64,000 bases of DNA. Source: Oikopleura dioica. Lineage: Eukaryota > Chordata > Appendicularia > Copelata > Oikopleuridae. The notes beneath the pieces are model-generated. The model did not search any database and was not told the DNA's origin. It saw nothing but the letters and a program-made list of their open reading frames with translations. A program made the translations under genes and the position numbers. The DNA lies in assembly GCA_907165135.1 (NCBI GenBank), contig OU015567.1, forward strand, positions 6,267,001 to 6,331,000. The letters are read 5' to 3'. This document shows positions 1 through 14,040 of the stretch, one piece after another; position 1 is the stretch's first letter, and each line of letters starts with the position of its first letter.

Positions 1-96
1 AGTCTCATTTTTGTTCTGACAGTCTGAGAACTCAATGATAAGAAAATATGAATCTATTTGTTTATTGAATGAAGTTCAGAATAAATAAATTGAAAT

Positions 97-572
97 TTAT
101 GCAAGAGGAAAGCCAGTAGCTTGGCTCCATTTCTTCCACTCGACTTCGCCCCAGCTCTCGTTCCACTCTTTCCAGCCGCCTAAAATATCAGTTCTCTTCC
201 TTGATTTCTGTCGATTACTTCACCTGTGTAATTATAACCATTTTGCGAGTTGAAGAAGGTCTCCCACAAATGAGCAGCGCGATGGGATCTCCTCCCACTC
301 ATGCAGTAGAAAACAACTTTTTGGTCATCTTTAGGTTTTGGGAAATCAAAGAGCAATTCGAAGTTTTTGTCATTTAGGCCCTCCAAATCTGGGAACTCGC
401 CAAGGGCGATGTGATTCCAATTAGCGGCTGGAATGGTGCCACCTTTGACCTCGTTGATGTCGCGCACGTCAATGACGACAACATTAGGGTCGACGGAAAG
501 CTTCACGAATTCCGCCTTGTCGATATTTGTCAACGATCGACGGATTAATGCGGGTCTTACTGCTCTTAGCAT
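97..572 (-). CDS. Single-domain rhodanese-like sulfurtransferase (TSTD1-like)
   Basis: Two exons (about 224-572 and 97-179) give about 143 residues. The fold core reads VVVIDVRD near residue 33, and the active-site loop is seen as VFYCMSGRRS, with the cysteine and arginine expected of a thiosulfate:cyanide sulfurtransferase loop. The N-terminus MLRAVRPALIRRSL is basic and could be a mitochondrial presequence (inference). The second exon restores a family-like C-terminus (GWKEWNESWGEVEWKKWSQ, then TGFPLA and stop). The 44-bp intron contains the dispersed motif GAAATCAAGGAAGAG. TTGTTCAG lies directly before AGCATG, so the start is probably the trans-splice or 5' UTR acceptor start. The family is well supported; the substrate is unknown. 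Confidence 0.85.
194..208 (+). repeat. Dispersed intron motif CTCTTCCTTGATTTC, copy 1
   Basis: Lies inside the single intron of the rhodanese gene, antisense to that gene. One of nine near-identical 15-mers in the window. Confidence 0.8.
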
Positions 573-755
573 GCTCTGAACAAAGACAACAATTATATTT
601 TTTGTTTTTTAAATAATTTATTAAAATTCTTAAAAGCTTGAACTTTCGGACTCGCGTGCAGCTGGCAATGTAAATGTTTGAGTATCCCGTGAACGGGTGA
701 AAGCGATTGAAAAATAAAATATTCTAGTTGTTTTAGTGGCAGGAAAGACAGCTTC

Positions 756-2660
756 TTAGGGTTCGTCGGAAGGCCGAAATCTTTCTTTTCTGAGCTCTCG
801 TTTCAAGCTGAAGATTTGTTCTTCGAGAGCGCGCACTGAATCGACATGCTTTGACTTGAGCTGGTTTATTTCTTCTTCGAGAAATTTTTGCTCGTCCAGG
901 CTGTGCGACAACTCGACTGCTTGCTGCGCAATGATAGCTTCTTTCTGCTTGATGACTTCGTTTTTTTCTTTAATTTCTTCGTTTTTTTCTTTGATTTCTT
1001 CGTTCTGACTCTCGATCACTTCAGTCTTCTGACGATTATCTTCGATGAGATTGTTACGACCAGTGATTCGAACGATTCTGTCGTCGATGAGCGCTCTAAA
1101 ACAAATGTGAGCTAGGCTAAATGATGATTATTTACCTGATCAATTGGGCGTTCAAATCTGCAGACTTCCCAAACGCCTCTGCGGATATTTTGATCAAATT
1201 CGCATTTTTAATTTCATCAGAAAGCGACCCTTCTTTTCCAATCATCCTCTTGGCGTTTTTTACAGAGCATTGGAAAGGTTTAGAAGTCGTATTCGCGGGA
1301 GTAACGGCGGACAATGGCGATCTAGCATCAGGTGTTGACGTTCTGGGTATTTGGGAAAAATTATCTTCGGAGAGAGGTGCCGAAGACTGTGATGGCGTTC
1401 GGATCAAATGAGGCATGCTTGGAGAAAGCAGCTCTCCTTCGGACGATAACTCCATGTTTGAGGGCGGACGACGCAAGTCTAGGCCAGGAAGGGACTCGTC
1501 TTCGCTGATGGGAGTATTGATCTCAAGATGATCATCATTTGCGTCGGAGGAAGTATGCGCCTTCTTAGAGCTACTTCCAACCTGATGTAAGGTCGATGAA
1601 CTTTGTCGCTTTGAGCCAAGAGGAATGAATACTTGAGTGTGAGGAGCTTGAAGGCGACGGGAGGTTCCAGGTTTATTGTTGTTTGGATGATCGAAGTCGA
1701 TGAACTGCTTTGGCAAAGATCCATTCTGGGAGTACGTCGATTCCGTAGAGTAGATTAGGTCGTTCAAGTCTTCTGTGTCACGAGGAATCACTTCGATGTC
1801 TGGAAGTTCGGGATCGACTGGTTCAGTCTTGAAAGCCTCAATTTCCTCGTTCATTTCGCGATGATTTGTATCGCGATGATGATTTGGAGCACGCTTTTCC
1901 AAGCTTTTTCTTGTGAAGAAGTAACTGTCCGGCGGGAAACAATTCGCGAATGAACGAAAGCAAGTCCTCATTTCCTTCACTACTCTTTCACTCGGTTGCG
2001 TTCCGTCACCGAGTGTAAACGTTCCGATACTTTTCAGGTCCTCCTTCATGTTGTGTTTGAAAAGCTTCTTCAAATAAGCCTCCTTTTCTTTGGGCACCTC
2101 AAACTGGAACACACATAGATTCTCTTCGATCGAAAAGCTTTCCGCGTAATTGAAGTTTGAACCATCAATTAGGCTAGTTCTCGTCCGGAGAAAGCTGAGA
2201 AAAGTTTCAAAGTTTAATAACGAGATGATATAAAGTTAACTAAATAAGAGACTTAGAAAATTAAATTTCCACTTCTTTTGAAACCATTCCTATCAATCGC
2301 CCTTGATTTCCAATCGAGGTCGACCTTCAGGAAGAACATATTCTCGAACTCTCCATCGTATTTTCGTACCGGGTAGAAAAGGCTCACTCGACGGCAAGCT
2401 TCGTATGGAATCCACAATTTACTGGGGATTTTTTCAATGGCGTCAGGCAAATATTTTCGAAATCGAGTGGGGATATCGATGTCGAACTGCCTGGGCGCCA
2501 CAGGACTGTGATAGAAGTAGATCCTATTGGAGTCTTCACAATGTCGTACAGCGTTGCCCAGGAAAATCTTCCGAAGCCTGAAGGAGGAGATCGTCGGCTC
2601 TGGCCCAAAGCGTCGATCATAAGACCGCCGATGATGAGACGGTTTTTGATGGTGGTGCAT
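756..2660 (-). CDS. Unrecognised protein with C-terminal coiled coil
   Basis: I do not recognise the family. Three introns make one continuous frame: a short GT-AG intron near 2287-2321 (after FENMFFLK), one near 2190-2275 (phase 2, joining EWFQK to the FLRTRTSLIDG stretch), and one near 1092-1134. The product is about 550 residues: an N-terminal globular region rich in aromatic residues (IYFYHSPVAPRQFDIDIP), a Ser/Pro/Asp-rich middle (PGTSRR, SEDESLPGLDLRRPP) and a C-terminal coiled coil with repeats of the type EEIKEKN ending EIFSLKRELRKER-like before FRPSDEP and stop. The start MHHHQKPSHHRR follows a TCTCAG acceptor by about 30 bases. The stop lies 183 bp upstream of the rhodanese start on the same strand. 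Confidence 0.6.
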
Positions 2661-2833
2661 TGTTGATTCCGAATTACGCCAGTCTGAGAATCCAGAGATT
2701 GAAAACTTCGAAAAATTATTTAAAAGAAGGAAGAAAAATAGATTTCAGTAGAAAAAATAGATCAATAAAAAGAAAGGCTTGGAGGTTGGTGATTTTCGGA
2801 AGATAGAAAAGTTCGGTTTCGCTTGTTTGAGCT

Positions 2834-4180
2834 AAGTTGCGTGTTCCCAGGTGTTGCCCTGGAGACTTTTGACATCGTTGGCCATCTCGAAGTCGGTGCT
2901 GGCTCCGACGTTGAGTGTTGAAAAGTCTAGTGTAGGCATGGATCTAGAATGAGAGTAAGAATGAGCGCTGAAAATTGCTCGTACTTGTTTCCATATCCTG
3001 GTGCTCCCATGCCGGTTTTGATCTGATTCGTCAAGCTCAACTGATGCGGCGTAAGTGGCGCGTCTCGAATGCTTCGGGAAGAATTCAGCGCCATCGCGAA
3101 CTGATTGATCGTCGCCGAGTTCATTTCGTAAGCAGCTGTATCGGTAGGCGGCTAGAAGAAAGAATTTAATTGAGAAAACCAGTGAAAAACTAAACCTTGA
3201 CTTGAATAGATCTTGATTGAGAACGAGACCTGGGCGCGGCCGATTGTGGCCTCGTGTATCGACTTCCCGTCGCAGTATTCGGCCGGCTTATGGTCACAGA
3301 TTTCTTTTGCGTCTTGGTACCGGTCTTTTTGAAATTCGAGTTGTCCAACACATTGTTACGGTGAATTTCAGTCGGATGAGGTGCATTTGAGCGCCATGGT
3401 GGAGGCTCCCAGACCTAAAAAGGACAGTGGTAAAGTTACTTTAGTTATTTTCAAACTTTTACCTTTGCTGGGGGCTTTTGCTTCTTGGGTTTCTTTGTCT
3501 CTCTCGCAGATTTGACCGGATCGGGGATGATCTCTCTTGGAACTGGCTTAACTGCTTGTTCAGTTACTTTCAAAATGTAGAAATGCTTCCAAGCGCCGTG
3601 CTCGAACTGGCTAAAATGAAGTGAATAAATAGCAGCGTTGGTGGATCTAGAAACGCGCGCATCTCCATCTCGAGAAGATCGCTCTTTTCTACGGTAGAAG
3701 CAGCTCACCTTGGCTTGTAGGGCGGGTACCAGCCGAAGCGCAAGCATTTTGGCCTCCAAAGTTCATCCGACTCACTCAGAAACTTCCAGTACCACGAAAC
3801 CTGAGCACATCGCGAAAGCGACCTCGGATCAAGGAACTTCAAGATGTGCAGCGATATCTTGCGAGGCAGCTGCCGAGAGAAATCAATTCTGTCCGTCGGA
3901 AAACGCTCGTCAAGCTTGTCTTGAAGGAGACGAATCTGCTTGTTTGTACAGACTCCTAATAGATTTCCCATAACTTCCGCCCTGAATCGGTTTTTTACGA
4001 AATTGAAATCAACAAGGAGGATTCCTGCCTTTGCTGGCCGTTCCATTTGCTCCACCACTTGGTGACTAAGTCCCTTCTTTCATGAAACATCTGCTCCTTA
4101 GCTTCCCCGTTCGACTGTGGCGTCCAAGTGGACATTTTAATCCCCACAGATTTCGACGTCCCATTCGGCCCAAACGACAT
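2834..4180 (-). CDS. FBXO16: FBXO16-like F-box protein
   Basis: Substrate-recognition subunit type of an SCF ubiquitin ligase. The N-terminus carries KMSTWTP and ERRDLVTKWWSKW, closely like vertebrate FBXO16 before its F-box. The F-box reads LPRKISLHILKFLDPRSLSR then CAQVSWYWKFLSESDELWRPK and CLRFGWYPPY. After two further short introns the conserved distal motif PPWRSNAPHPTEIHRNNVLD follows, again an FBXO16 signature, and the protein ends GNTWEHAT. Introns are 30-90 bp. TTTATCAG precedes AAAATG by no gap, so the start is acceptor-defined. The target proteins cannot be told from sequence. Confidence 0.85.
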
Positions 4181-4445
4181 TTTCTGATAAAAAAATACAC
4201 ATGAAAGCTTGTTTTTGTATATATTTTTAGCGATATTTTCTGTTCGATTTCATTGGGATCAGAATTCATTCAAATTTTGCAGAGTGAAATATTATTCTTT
4301 CGAGCGATATTATCATGAAATAGCTTTAAAACACAACTTGAGTGTGTATTTTTAGAAAGGGCAGTAAAGAAGGAAAATCAGCTCGGAGCATTTTTTTGCA
4401 ATAAATAGCTCGACGAGACTGCAGATGGGGAACGAAATATTAAAA

Positions 4446-7400
4446 TTATTTCTTTTCTTCTTCATCCTCTGGAGAGTAGGCCGGACTAGCGGGGCTATAA
4501 GCCGGGCTAGATGGACTGAAAAGAATGGTAAATATTTGATGGTCGGCAGCTAAAAGTTTACCTGTACGCGGGAGAAGTCGGGCTATAACTTGGACTAGCA
4601 GGAGAATAGTTACTAGGTGAAGTAGGGGAGTAGCCGGATGGCGAAGCAGGGCTTTTGAAAATAGTAAGAAAGAGAGCTTAAAATTTTTGAAAACCTGTAT
4701 TGCGGACTGCTTGGTGAGTAATTAGGTGATGTTGGCGAGTAACTGGGACTGGCCGGTGAATAGGCGGGGCTTGAAGGACTGAATAGAAATTGATAGGAAG
4801 AAAAATTATGTAATTACGAACCTGTAATTGGGACTAGAGGGGGAGTAGGTTGGCGAAGTCGGTGAGTAAGCCTTCGATCCAGGAGTTCCTCCATCGCCGG
4901 GAGTGTATTTTGGTGAAGCGGGTGAATATGATGGCGAGGAGGGGCTGAAAAAGATAGAATACAGATAGACAAGGATGGCAGTGATACCTGTAGGTCGGGC
5001 TGTACTTGGGACTCGACGGGGTGTATGCTGGTGAAGAGGGGGAATACGAAGGCGATGTGGGGCTAAAAATTGGTAGGAAAGTACAAAATAGGGATAATCT
5101 AACCTGTAACTTGGTGACGTAGGGCTGTAATTCGGACTTGTCGGTGAGTAAGAGGGACTTGTCGGCGAATACGACGGCGATGTTGGCGAGTAGCTCGGCG
5201 AAGTTGGACTAGGGAAACGATTAAAGACGAGTTCTGAGATTGAAGTTTTACCTGTAGCTCGGGCTCGTGGGAGAGTAGCTCGGCGACGTCGGGCTATAAG
5301 ATGGCGATGTTGGCGAATAGCTCGGTGAGGTCGGCGAGTAACTGGGCGAAGTCGGAGAATAACTTGGCGAAGTCGGACTGTACGACGGACTGGTGGGACT
5401 GTAGCTCGGAGAAGTCGGACTATAGCTTGGTGAAGTGGGGCTATAGCTTGGCGATGTTGGTGAATAACTTGGAGACGTCGGGCTGTAAGATGGACTGGTT
5501 GGGCTGTAACTCGGAGATGTAGGCGAGTAGCTCGGTGATGTCGGCGAATAACCTGGCCCATCCGGTGAGTAGTTCGGCGAATATCCAGGAGACGCGCCAG
5601 CAGGACTCTGAGGCTGGTAATGCGGACTCTGTGGAATATCTCCGTGCCCGGGAGAGGGCATGAATGGTGATCGAGGCGACATCGCGCCAGGAGAAGCTCC
5701 GGGATAGTTGGGAGTGTAACCGGGCGAGAAGCTGACGTCTTCGCTCTGCGCGGGCGAGAACATACCACCAGGAGTAGCACCACCACGGGGAGTGTACGGC
5801 GTCCATCCAACACCAGAAGGCGTCGCACTTCCATCTGCCCACGGCATCGAAGGAGTAAACGAGCCGGAAGGAGACATTGCTCCGCCAAACATACCGCCCA
5901 TGAAGTTGCCACCGCCATTGCCAGGAACTTCCATCGCATCTTTACATTTTTCAACGTCGAGGACAAGCTGGAAGCAACCAGTTCCACCAGGAATTTGCTG
6001 CCCGAGCATGATGTTTTCAGAAACACCAGTAAGTGGGTCTACTTCTGCAGCAGCCGCAGCAGTCATTAAAATATCGACAGTTTCTTCAAAAGAGCATCGC
6101 ATGAGAGCACCAACGTCTTGTCGATTAACACCGTGTCGAGTAATAGCCATCAAGTGACCGCGCGAGGTCATGACATCGCACAACATAGACATGTGTCTGT
6201 AGTTGACATAAGAACCATCGAAAGAGATGACGTTCGTGATTTCTCGCTCGAGACATTTTCGGACAGCTTCAACACCAAGAATTTCGAAGCACTCGCAAAT
6301 ATCGTTAGAGCTCGTTCTAACAGTATCAATATCTCGCTGAGACAAAACTTTCATTAGCGCCGTTCCGTCAGTTTCAAGGATCCAGTCTTGCTGAGAAGCG
6401 AACTCGCCCTCTTTGTTGATGAAGATTTTCTTTTTCTCTTCTTCCTTTGGCAAGTTCATGTATACACGAGAAATGGATTCAATGCCCTGAAGAGTCATGT
6501 CGGACAAGATATTCGCCTCGATGTATCTCAAGAAGGTGTCGTCTTCCATCTTGTCTGCAGCTTCATCTTCGTCTTCAGCATCTTTTTGCTCGTTGTTCAT
6601 TATTCTGACTCGCAAGACCAGCTAAAAGTACGAATTTAACACTTATCTCGAGAAAGAAACTTTACCTTATCGGCGTTATCATCGTTGAAAATACAGTTGA
6701 GATCATCGCCAAATCCATGGTTGATCTTCTCTGAGATCTGTTCCATTGTCAACTTTTTGTCTGTCATCTTCTTGCGATCGAGCTCAATTCGAAGGAGCCA
6801 GGGAGAAATTCTACTGACATCGAAGTCGGGCATTTCGTAGTAAACTGAGACGAAATCCTGATCTTCTTCAATGACGGAGTTCATCGGATGCGGATCGTAG
6901 AAAATGGCCGTGTTCGCAGTGACGGTTTTCATTGTCGTGTGTTCAAGTCGGCAAAGGACATCTTTGCACATTTCCGCGTCACGCGCATGCTCGCCGAGGA
7001 GGAAGATGGTGACTGAAGGCGTCTTTGGCTTCTTGGTGATGTTGATCAACTCGTTGAGACGAGGGACACCAAGGGTGACGTTCTTCGCGGACACACCAGC
7101 ATAATGGAAAGTGTTCAAGGTCATCTGAGTGGCCGGTTCTCCCAAACTCTGGGCAGCAAGAGCACCAATCATTTCTCCTGGATGCGTGATGGCAGCGTTG
7201 AATTTTGACTCGATTTCACCAATGATGTAGTCGAATGCTTGTGAATTCAGGTAATACTCTTCAATGACACGCTTGGAGCACATGGTCGAGCGCATGTGAA
7301 TGTTGAACAACATAGTAGCGTTGTTCTGAGCTTCGATTGAGAGTGGATCAGTTCCGGACACTACGATAAGACGCTTTGTGAGCTCTTGGACATCCTCGAC

Positions 7401-10400
7401 GATCTTGATTGGGTCTAAGTCAGATTTAGTCTGCTTGGTGAGACTGTAGATTTTCTGAGCGTTGATGATCATGCGCTGCATGTTACAAGGTAGCGCGACT
7501 CGTGTTCGACCACGAGGGAAGATATTTCGCACTGTCTGTCGATCGATACAGAGCTGGTCAAACTCCTCGTCAACTTTGTTGTGGATTTCCGGGTTTGACT
7601 GAATTTCACGGACGACGTCTTCCTGGAGGCGTTTTCGAAGCGTCTTGTCGTTGGTATAGTCGAATCGGAACTTCTTTTCGAACATTCGATCAGAGAGCTT
7701 GATCGTGGACAAGTTCTGGAACTCGACGTGCTCACCGGCGAGACCGTCCTCACCGTATCGGAACTGGATAATGTTGTTGTTGGAAATACGGACTGTTCCG
7801 TCGTATCTGACAACTGCAGACTCCATAGCTTTGACCAGACGACGCTGGATGTAACCAGTTTCTGCAGTTTTGACGGCCGTATCGATCAAACCTTCTCGAC
7901 CTCCCATAGCGTGGAAGAAGAACTCAGTGGGAGTCAAACCGGCAAGGTAGGAGTTCTCGACGAAACCCTTCGATTCGGGTGAGTAATCATCCTTCAAGAA
8001 ATGTGGAAGGGTTCGATGCTCAAAGCCGAAAGGAATTCGCTTTCCTGAAACGTTCTGCTGACCGACGACAGCAATAATCTGCGAAATGTTAATCTTGGAT
8101 CCCTTTGAGCCAGCGTTGACCATGACTTTGAAACTGTTGAATTCGGACAGCGATTTTTGGGCGCAAGAACCAGTCTTGTCACGAGCGTCGTTGAGGATTC
8201 GATTGACCTTGTTTTCGAAGGTAGATCGAAGGGTGTTACCGGGAGTGGGGACGAGCTGATCATTGTGAGCTTGTTCGATGACGTCAAGCACTTCGGCCTT
8301 GGATTTTCGAATTTGCGCCTGGATTTCTTTGTATGTCTGTGCATCAGCAATTGTGTCTCCGATACCGATCGAGTGGCCCTCGATGAGCAGCCAATTGTTG
8401 ATAATTCGCTGGACGTCGCCAAAGAATCGTTTTGTGATTTCAGGGCCCTTTTCGTTGAAAATGACGTGAATGAGCGATCCAGACGATGCACCAAGCGTTT
8501 TCTTACAAACAATGCCCATCACGTGAACACCGTTGACGACTTCAACTCGCGTATCTCCAACTGAGATAAATTTGAATGGACCTTTGTCCTCGTCGTCCGG
8601 ATGCGTTGAGTGATGTCGAGTACAGTTGACTCCTTCTGGCACCATCATCGTGAAGAGCTGTTTTCCTGTCCAGAGGGGTCGTGGCTTGAGAATAGCTGGA
8701 ATAGGGACTCGTCCATCCCACATGGTCTTGAAGAGAACCAAGTTCATGAAATCGGATTTTTCAATGAAAGCATCACGCTTGGTCATCTTTCGCACAGCAG
8801 TTAGAGTATCCTGGACAATACCCATGACAGGTCGGTTACTTTGAGGAGTGACAACGAGTCGGGGGACAAGCGCGAGCTGGAGAATTTCAGCTCTCGTTTC
8901 CATCGACTGAGGAACGTGCAGATTCATTTCGTCTCCGTCAAAATCGGCGTTGTAGGGAGTAGTGACGGACAAGTTCAAACGGAAGGTCGACCAGGGAAGG
9001 ACTTTGACCAAGTGACCCATCATAGACATTTTATGCAGCGTCGGCTGTCGGTTGAAGATAATGACATCGTTGTCGCGGATGTGTCGCTCGACTTTGTAGC
9101 CGATTTGAAGATGCAGATCGGAGGGCTTTGGATGATAACGAAGATCAATACGCTCTCCAGTGTCTCGGATGATGTATTTGGCTCCGGGAAACTTGTTGCA
9201 GCCACGCTCAACAAGACGCTGAAGATGGTCGATGTTGAAAGGGGTCACAATTTCTGGATAGGTCAAGTTGCTGGCGATGGAACGCGGCACACCGACTTGA
9301 TTGATGTTCAAGTTAGGATCTCCTGTAATGACAGTACGCGCGGAGAAATCAACTCGCTTTCCCATCAAGTTTCCTCGAACTCGACCTTCTTTGGCTTTCA
9401 ATCTTTCTGAAATCGACTTGAGCGGTCGGCCTGACTTTTGCATCGATCGTGGCAAACCAGGGAGAGTGTTGTCCATCATTGTCGCCACGTGGAATTGCAA
9501 TTCGAGAACACCTTGTTCAAGAATATGCGCCGCAGCACCGGAGGCCTCGTTTCGGCGGAGCTCCGTATTGACTTTGATGATGTCTGAGTATTTGTGCGTC
9601 ACATCATCCTGGCATCGCAAGCCAGAGCCACCCATGACGACGGATGGTCGAACACAAAGAGGAGCAACGGGCAGGACAGAAATAATCATCCACTCTGGTC
9701 GGGCATACTTGCAGTCCATTCCCAACATTTCAATTTCCTCGTCAGAGATGTTTTTGAAGACTTCAAGGACGCGTTCCGCCGTTACTGTGATTTTCTTCTC
9801 TTGGGTGTCTTCGTTGAGCTTCTTCCATTCAGCCGTGAGCTGGATTCCTGTTCGCCGGTAAATAGGCTGGTGACGACCACAACCGCCATGAGAGGGCTTT
9901 TTGTTCTCATCTGTTGGTTCTCCGTTGTCTTTTTTCTCTGAGAAATCTCCGTCGATTTCGTCACCGCCTTCACAAATGTTCTTTCCTTTGCAGAGATCGT
10001 ACACTCCATCAAGTCGTTTTCTAGGAGTTCCCGCTGTTCTCGCGAGAATGCTTTGCATCTTCGGGTTGTTCTTGTCCACGAGCACCTTTGAGCAGTAGAA
10101 ACAGATGCATCGAAGGATTCGAAGCGTTTTGTTGAAGAAACCAACGTGGAAGACTGGTTTCGCGAGCTCAATATGGCCGAAATGACCAGGGCAATCGTTC
10201 ATGTTTCCAGCGCATGTTTGACAGCGCGAGAATCTGTCGCTTACTCCCTTATTCCGTTTTTAGAGAGGAATTCATATGTTGCTTTTTACCTGTCGGGGAT
10301 CCATGATACCACCGAGCTTTGGCTTTCCATTCTCAGTCGATTCTGGATACATGATGCCGTCTGAGTGCGGCGGCACTGTAACCGACATTCGTTTGATTTC

Positions 10401-10469
10401 ATCCGGGCTCAGAATCCCAAACTGAACCCGTTTGATTTTTCGGAGCGTTACGGAAGACTCGCTCTGCAT
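4446..10469 (-). CDS. POLR2A: DNA-directed RNA polymerase II largest subunit RPB1
   Basis: Catalytic subunit of Pol II. Exon 1 ([18 protein letters not shown]) ends at MDPRQ; the next exon carries [17 protein letters not shown], the zinc clamp. The active-site loop [12 protein letters not shown] is intact near the middle, followed by the bridge-helix region [17 protein letters not shown] and [18 protein letters not shown]. The C-terminal domain has about 15 consecutive perfect YSPTSPS heptads (about 5250-5570) and then degenerate heptads with N, A, Q or G substitutions, ending [13 protein letters not shown]. Nine or more small introns are seen, six of them inside the CTD. The gene lies 214 bp downstream of MCM7 on the same strand. 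No inactivating change is seen. Confidence 0.98.
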
Positions 10470-10485
10470 TTTTCGTCGACCTCAA

Positions 10486-10497
10486 TTTTCAGTCTGG
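10486..10497 (-). promoter_or_regulatory. Candidate splice or trans-splice acceptor before RPB1
   Basis: On the minus strand a pyrimidine-rich run ends in TATTTTCCAG 24 bases before the RPB1 ATG, with the MCM7 stop only 214 bp upstream. It could be a spliced-leader acceptor of a two-gene transcript or the end of a 5' UTR intron. Confidence 0.4.
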
Positions 10498-10683
10498 AAA
10501 ATAGTGAAACATTAAAAAGGGGTTGGGTTTATTTTTGGTTTGTCAAGTGTATTGGGTTGTTAAATGGCAGTGGGATAACTGAATAGAAAAAAAAACTGTC
10601 GTGACATGGGAATGGCTAGTGAGTATGAATTTGAAATTATTCCTAGGTTGTGAACTAAACGGGAAAAAAGAAAAGAAGCCGCC

Positions 10684-13357
<2,674 letters not shown>

Positions 13358-14040
13358 TCTAGTAAATAAAAAGTTTAAGAATTAAATAATCTTAAAAAAG
13401 AGGATATGCGTAAATATAACAAAGCCTCAACTTTGCTTTATTACTGGCAAATTTCTTGCTGAAATCTGTCTTTTATTGGGCTAAGCACTAACAGTCACTG
13501 TATCAGTTACAGTTTAGCTCGATAAAAGACAGATTTTAGCAAGCAATATGCCCGAAATAAAGCACAATAAAGAGACTAAAGAACATAATTTCGAGAGTCA
13601 AGAAGTATTCATAACTGAAGTTAATCTGTTACTAAACAGTTTCCCCTTCGGAAAACATCCCCAAACTCTAGAAAATAGCTGTAAAAAACTCATTTTTTCA
13701 TGTCGAAAAAGGAATTTTGCTGCGTTTGGTAGTGACTCTCGAGCGCGAATGGCATCCGTCCGCTGATTGGTCCCGCTCGAGCGCTCGTGGTTGCTCAATT
13801 GGATGGCCAGGGGCATTCAAATTGAGAGCGCGCAACTTGAACGATTTCACGCTTCCAAGGGCGCTACTGGAGCTACTGAGAGACGAATAAACGCGAAAAT
13901 ACGGTATTTCGATTCTGCGTGATCCATCACGAAAGAAGACGACTAAAGATAGGTAATAGAATCTTTTTGTTTTATTTTTTATTCTCTACTGACCTCTTTT
14001 GATCTTAGAATAAAATTTAAATTTTCAGAGAGCTGTAAAA
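13358..14040. promoter_or_regulatory. Shared divergent promoter region of MCM7 and DNAAF11
   Basis: About 680 bp between two divergent starts. It holds a palindromic MITE-like element, inverted CCAAT boxes (GATTGGTC near 13766 and CAATTGGATGG near 13796) and GC-rich GAGCGCGCAACT sequence. A likely 5' UTR intron of DNAAF11 runs from GGTAATAG near 13952 to TTTTCAG at about 14027, 13 bases before its ATG. No TATA box is seen near either start. Confidence 0.5.
13434..13564. mobile_element. 131-bp palindromic MITE-like element
   Basis: Left arm starts TGCTTTATTACTGGCAAATT and the right arm is its imperfect reverse complement (ending GCCCGAAATAAAGCA). The inner arms AATCTGTCTTTTAT and ATAAAAGACAGATT are nearly perfect. 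Roughly 42 of 50 arm bases pair around a 30-base loop. No clear target duplication is seen. Confidence 0.65.

Noticed and set aside
5250-5570. Regular 21-bp direct repeats resembling an array or minisatellite
   Set aside because: They are the codons of perfect YSPTSPS heptads of the RPB1 CTD.
4806-6026. Long Arg/Pro-rich frames overlapping the CTD on the same strand and on the plus strand
   Set aside because: Shadow frames of the repetitive CTD coding sequence; no splice logic or family match.
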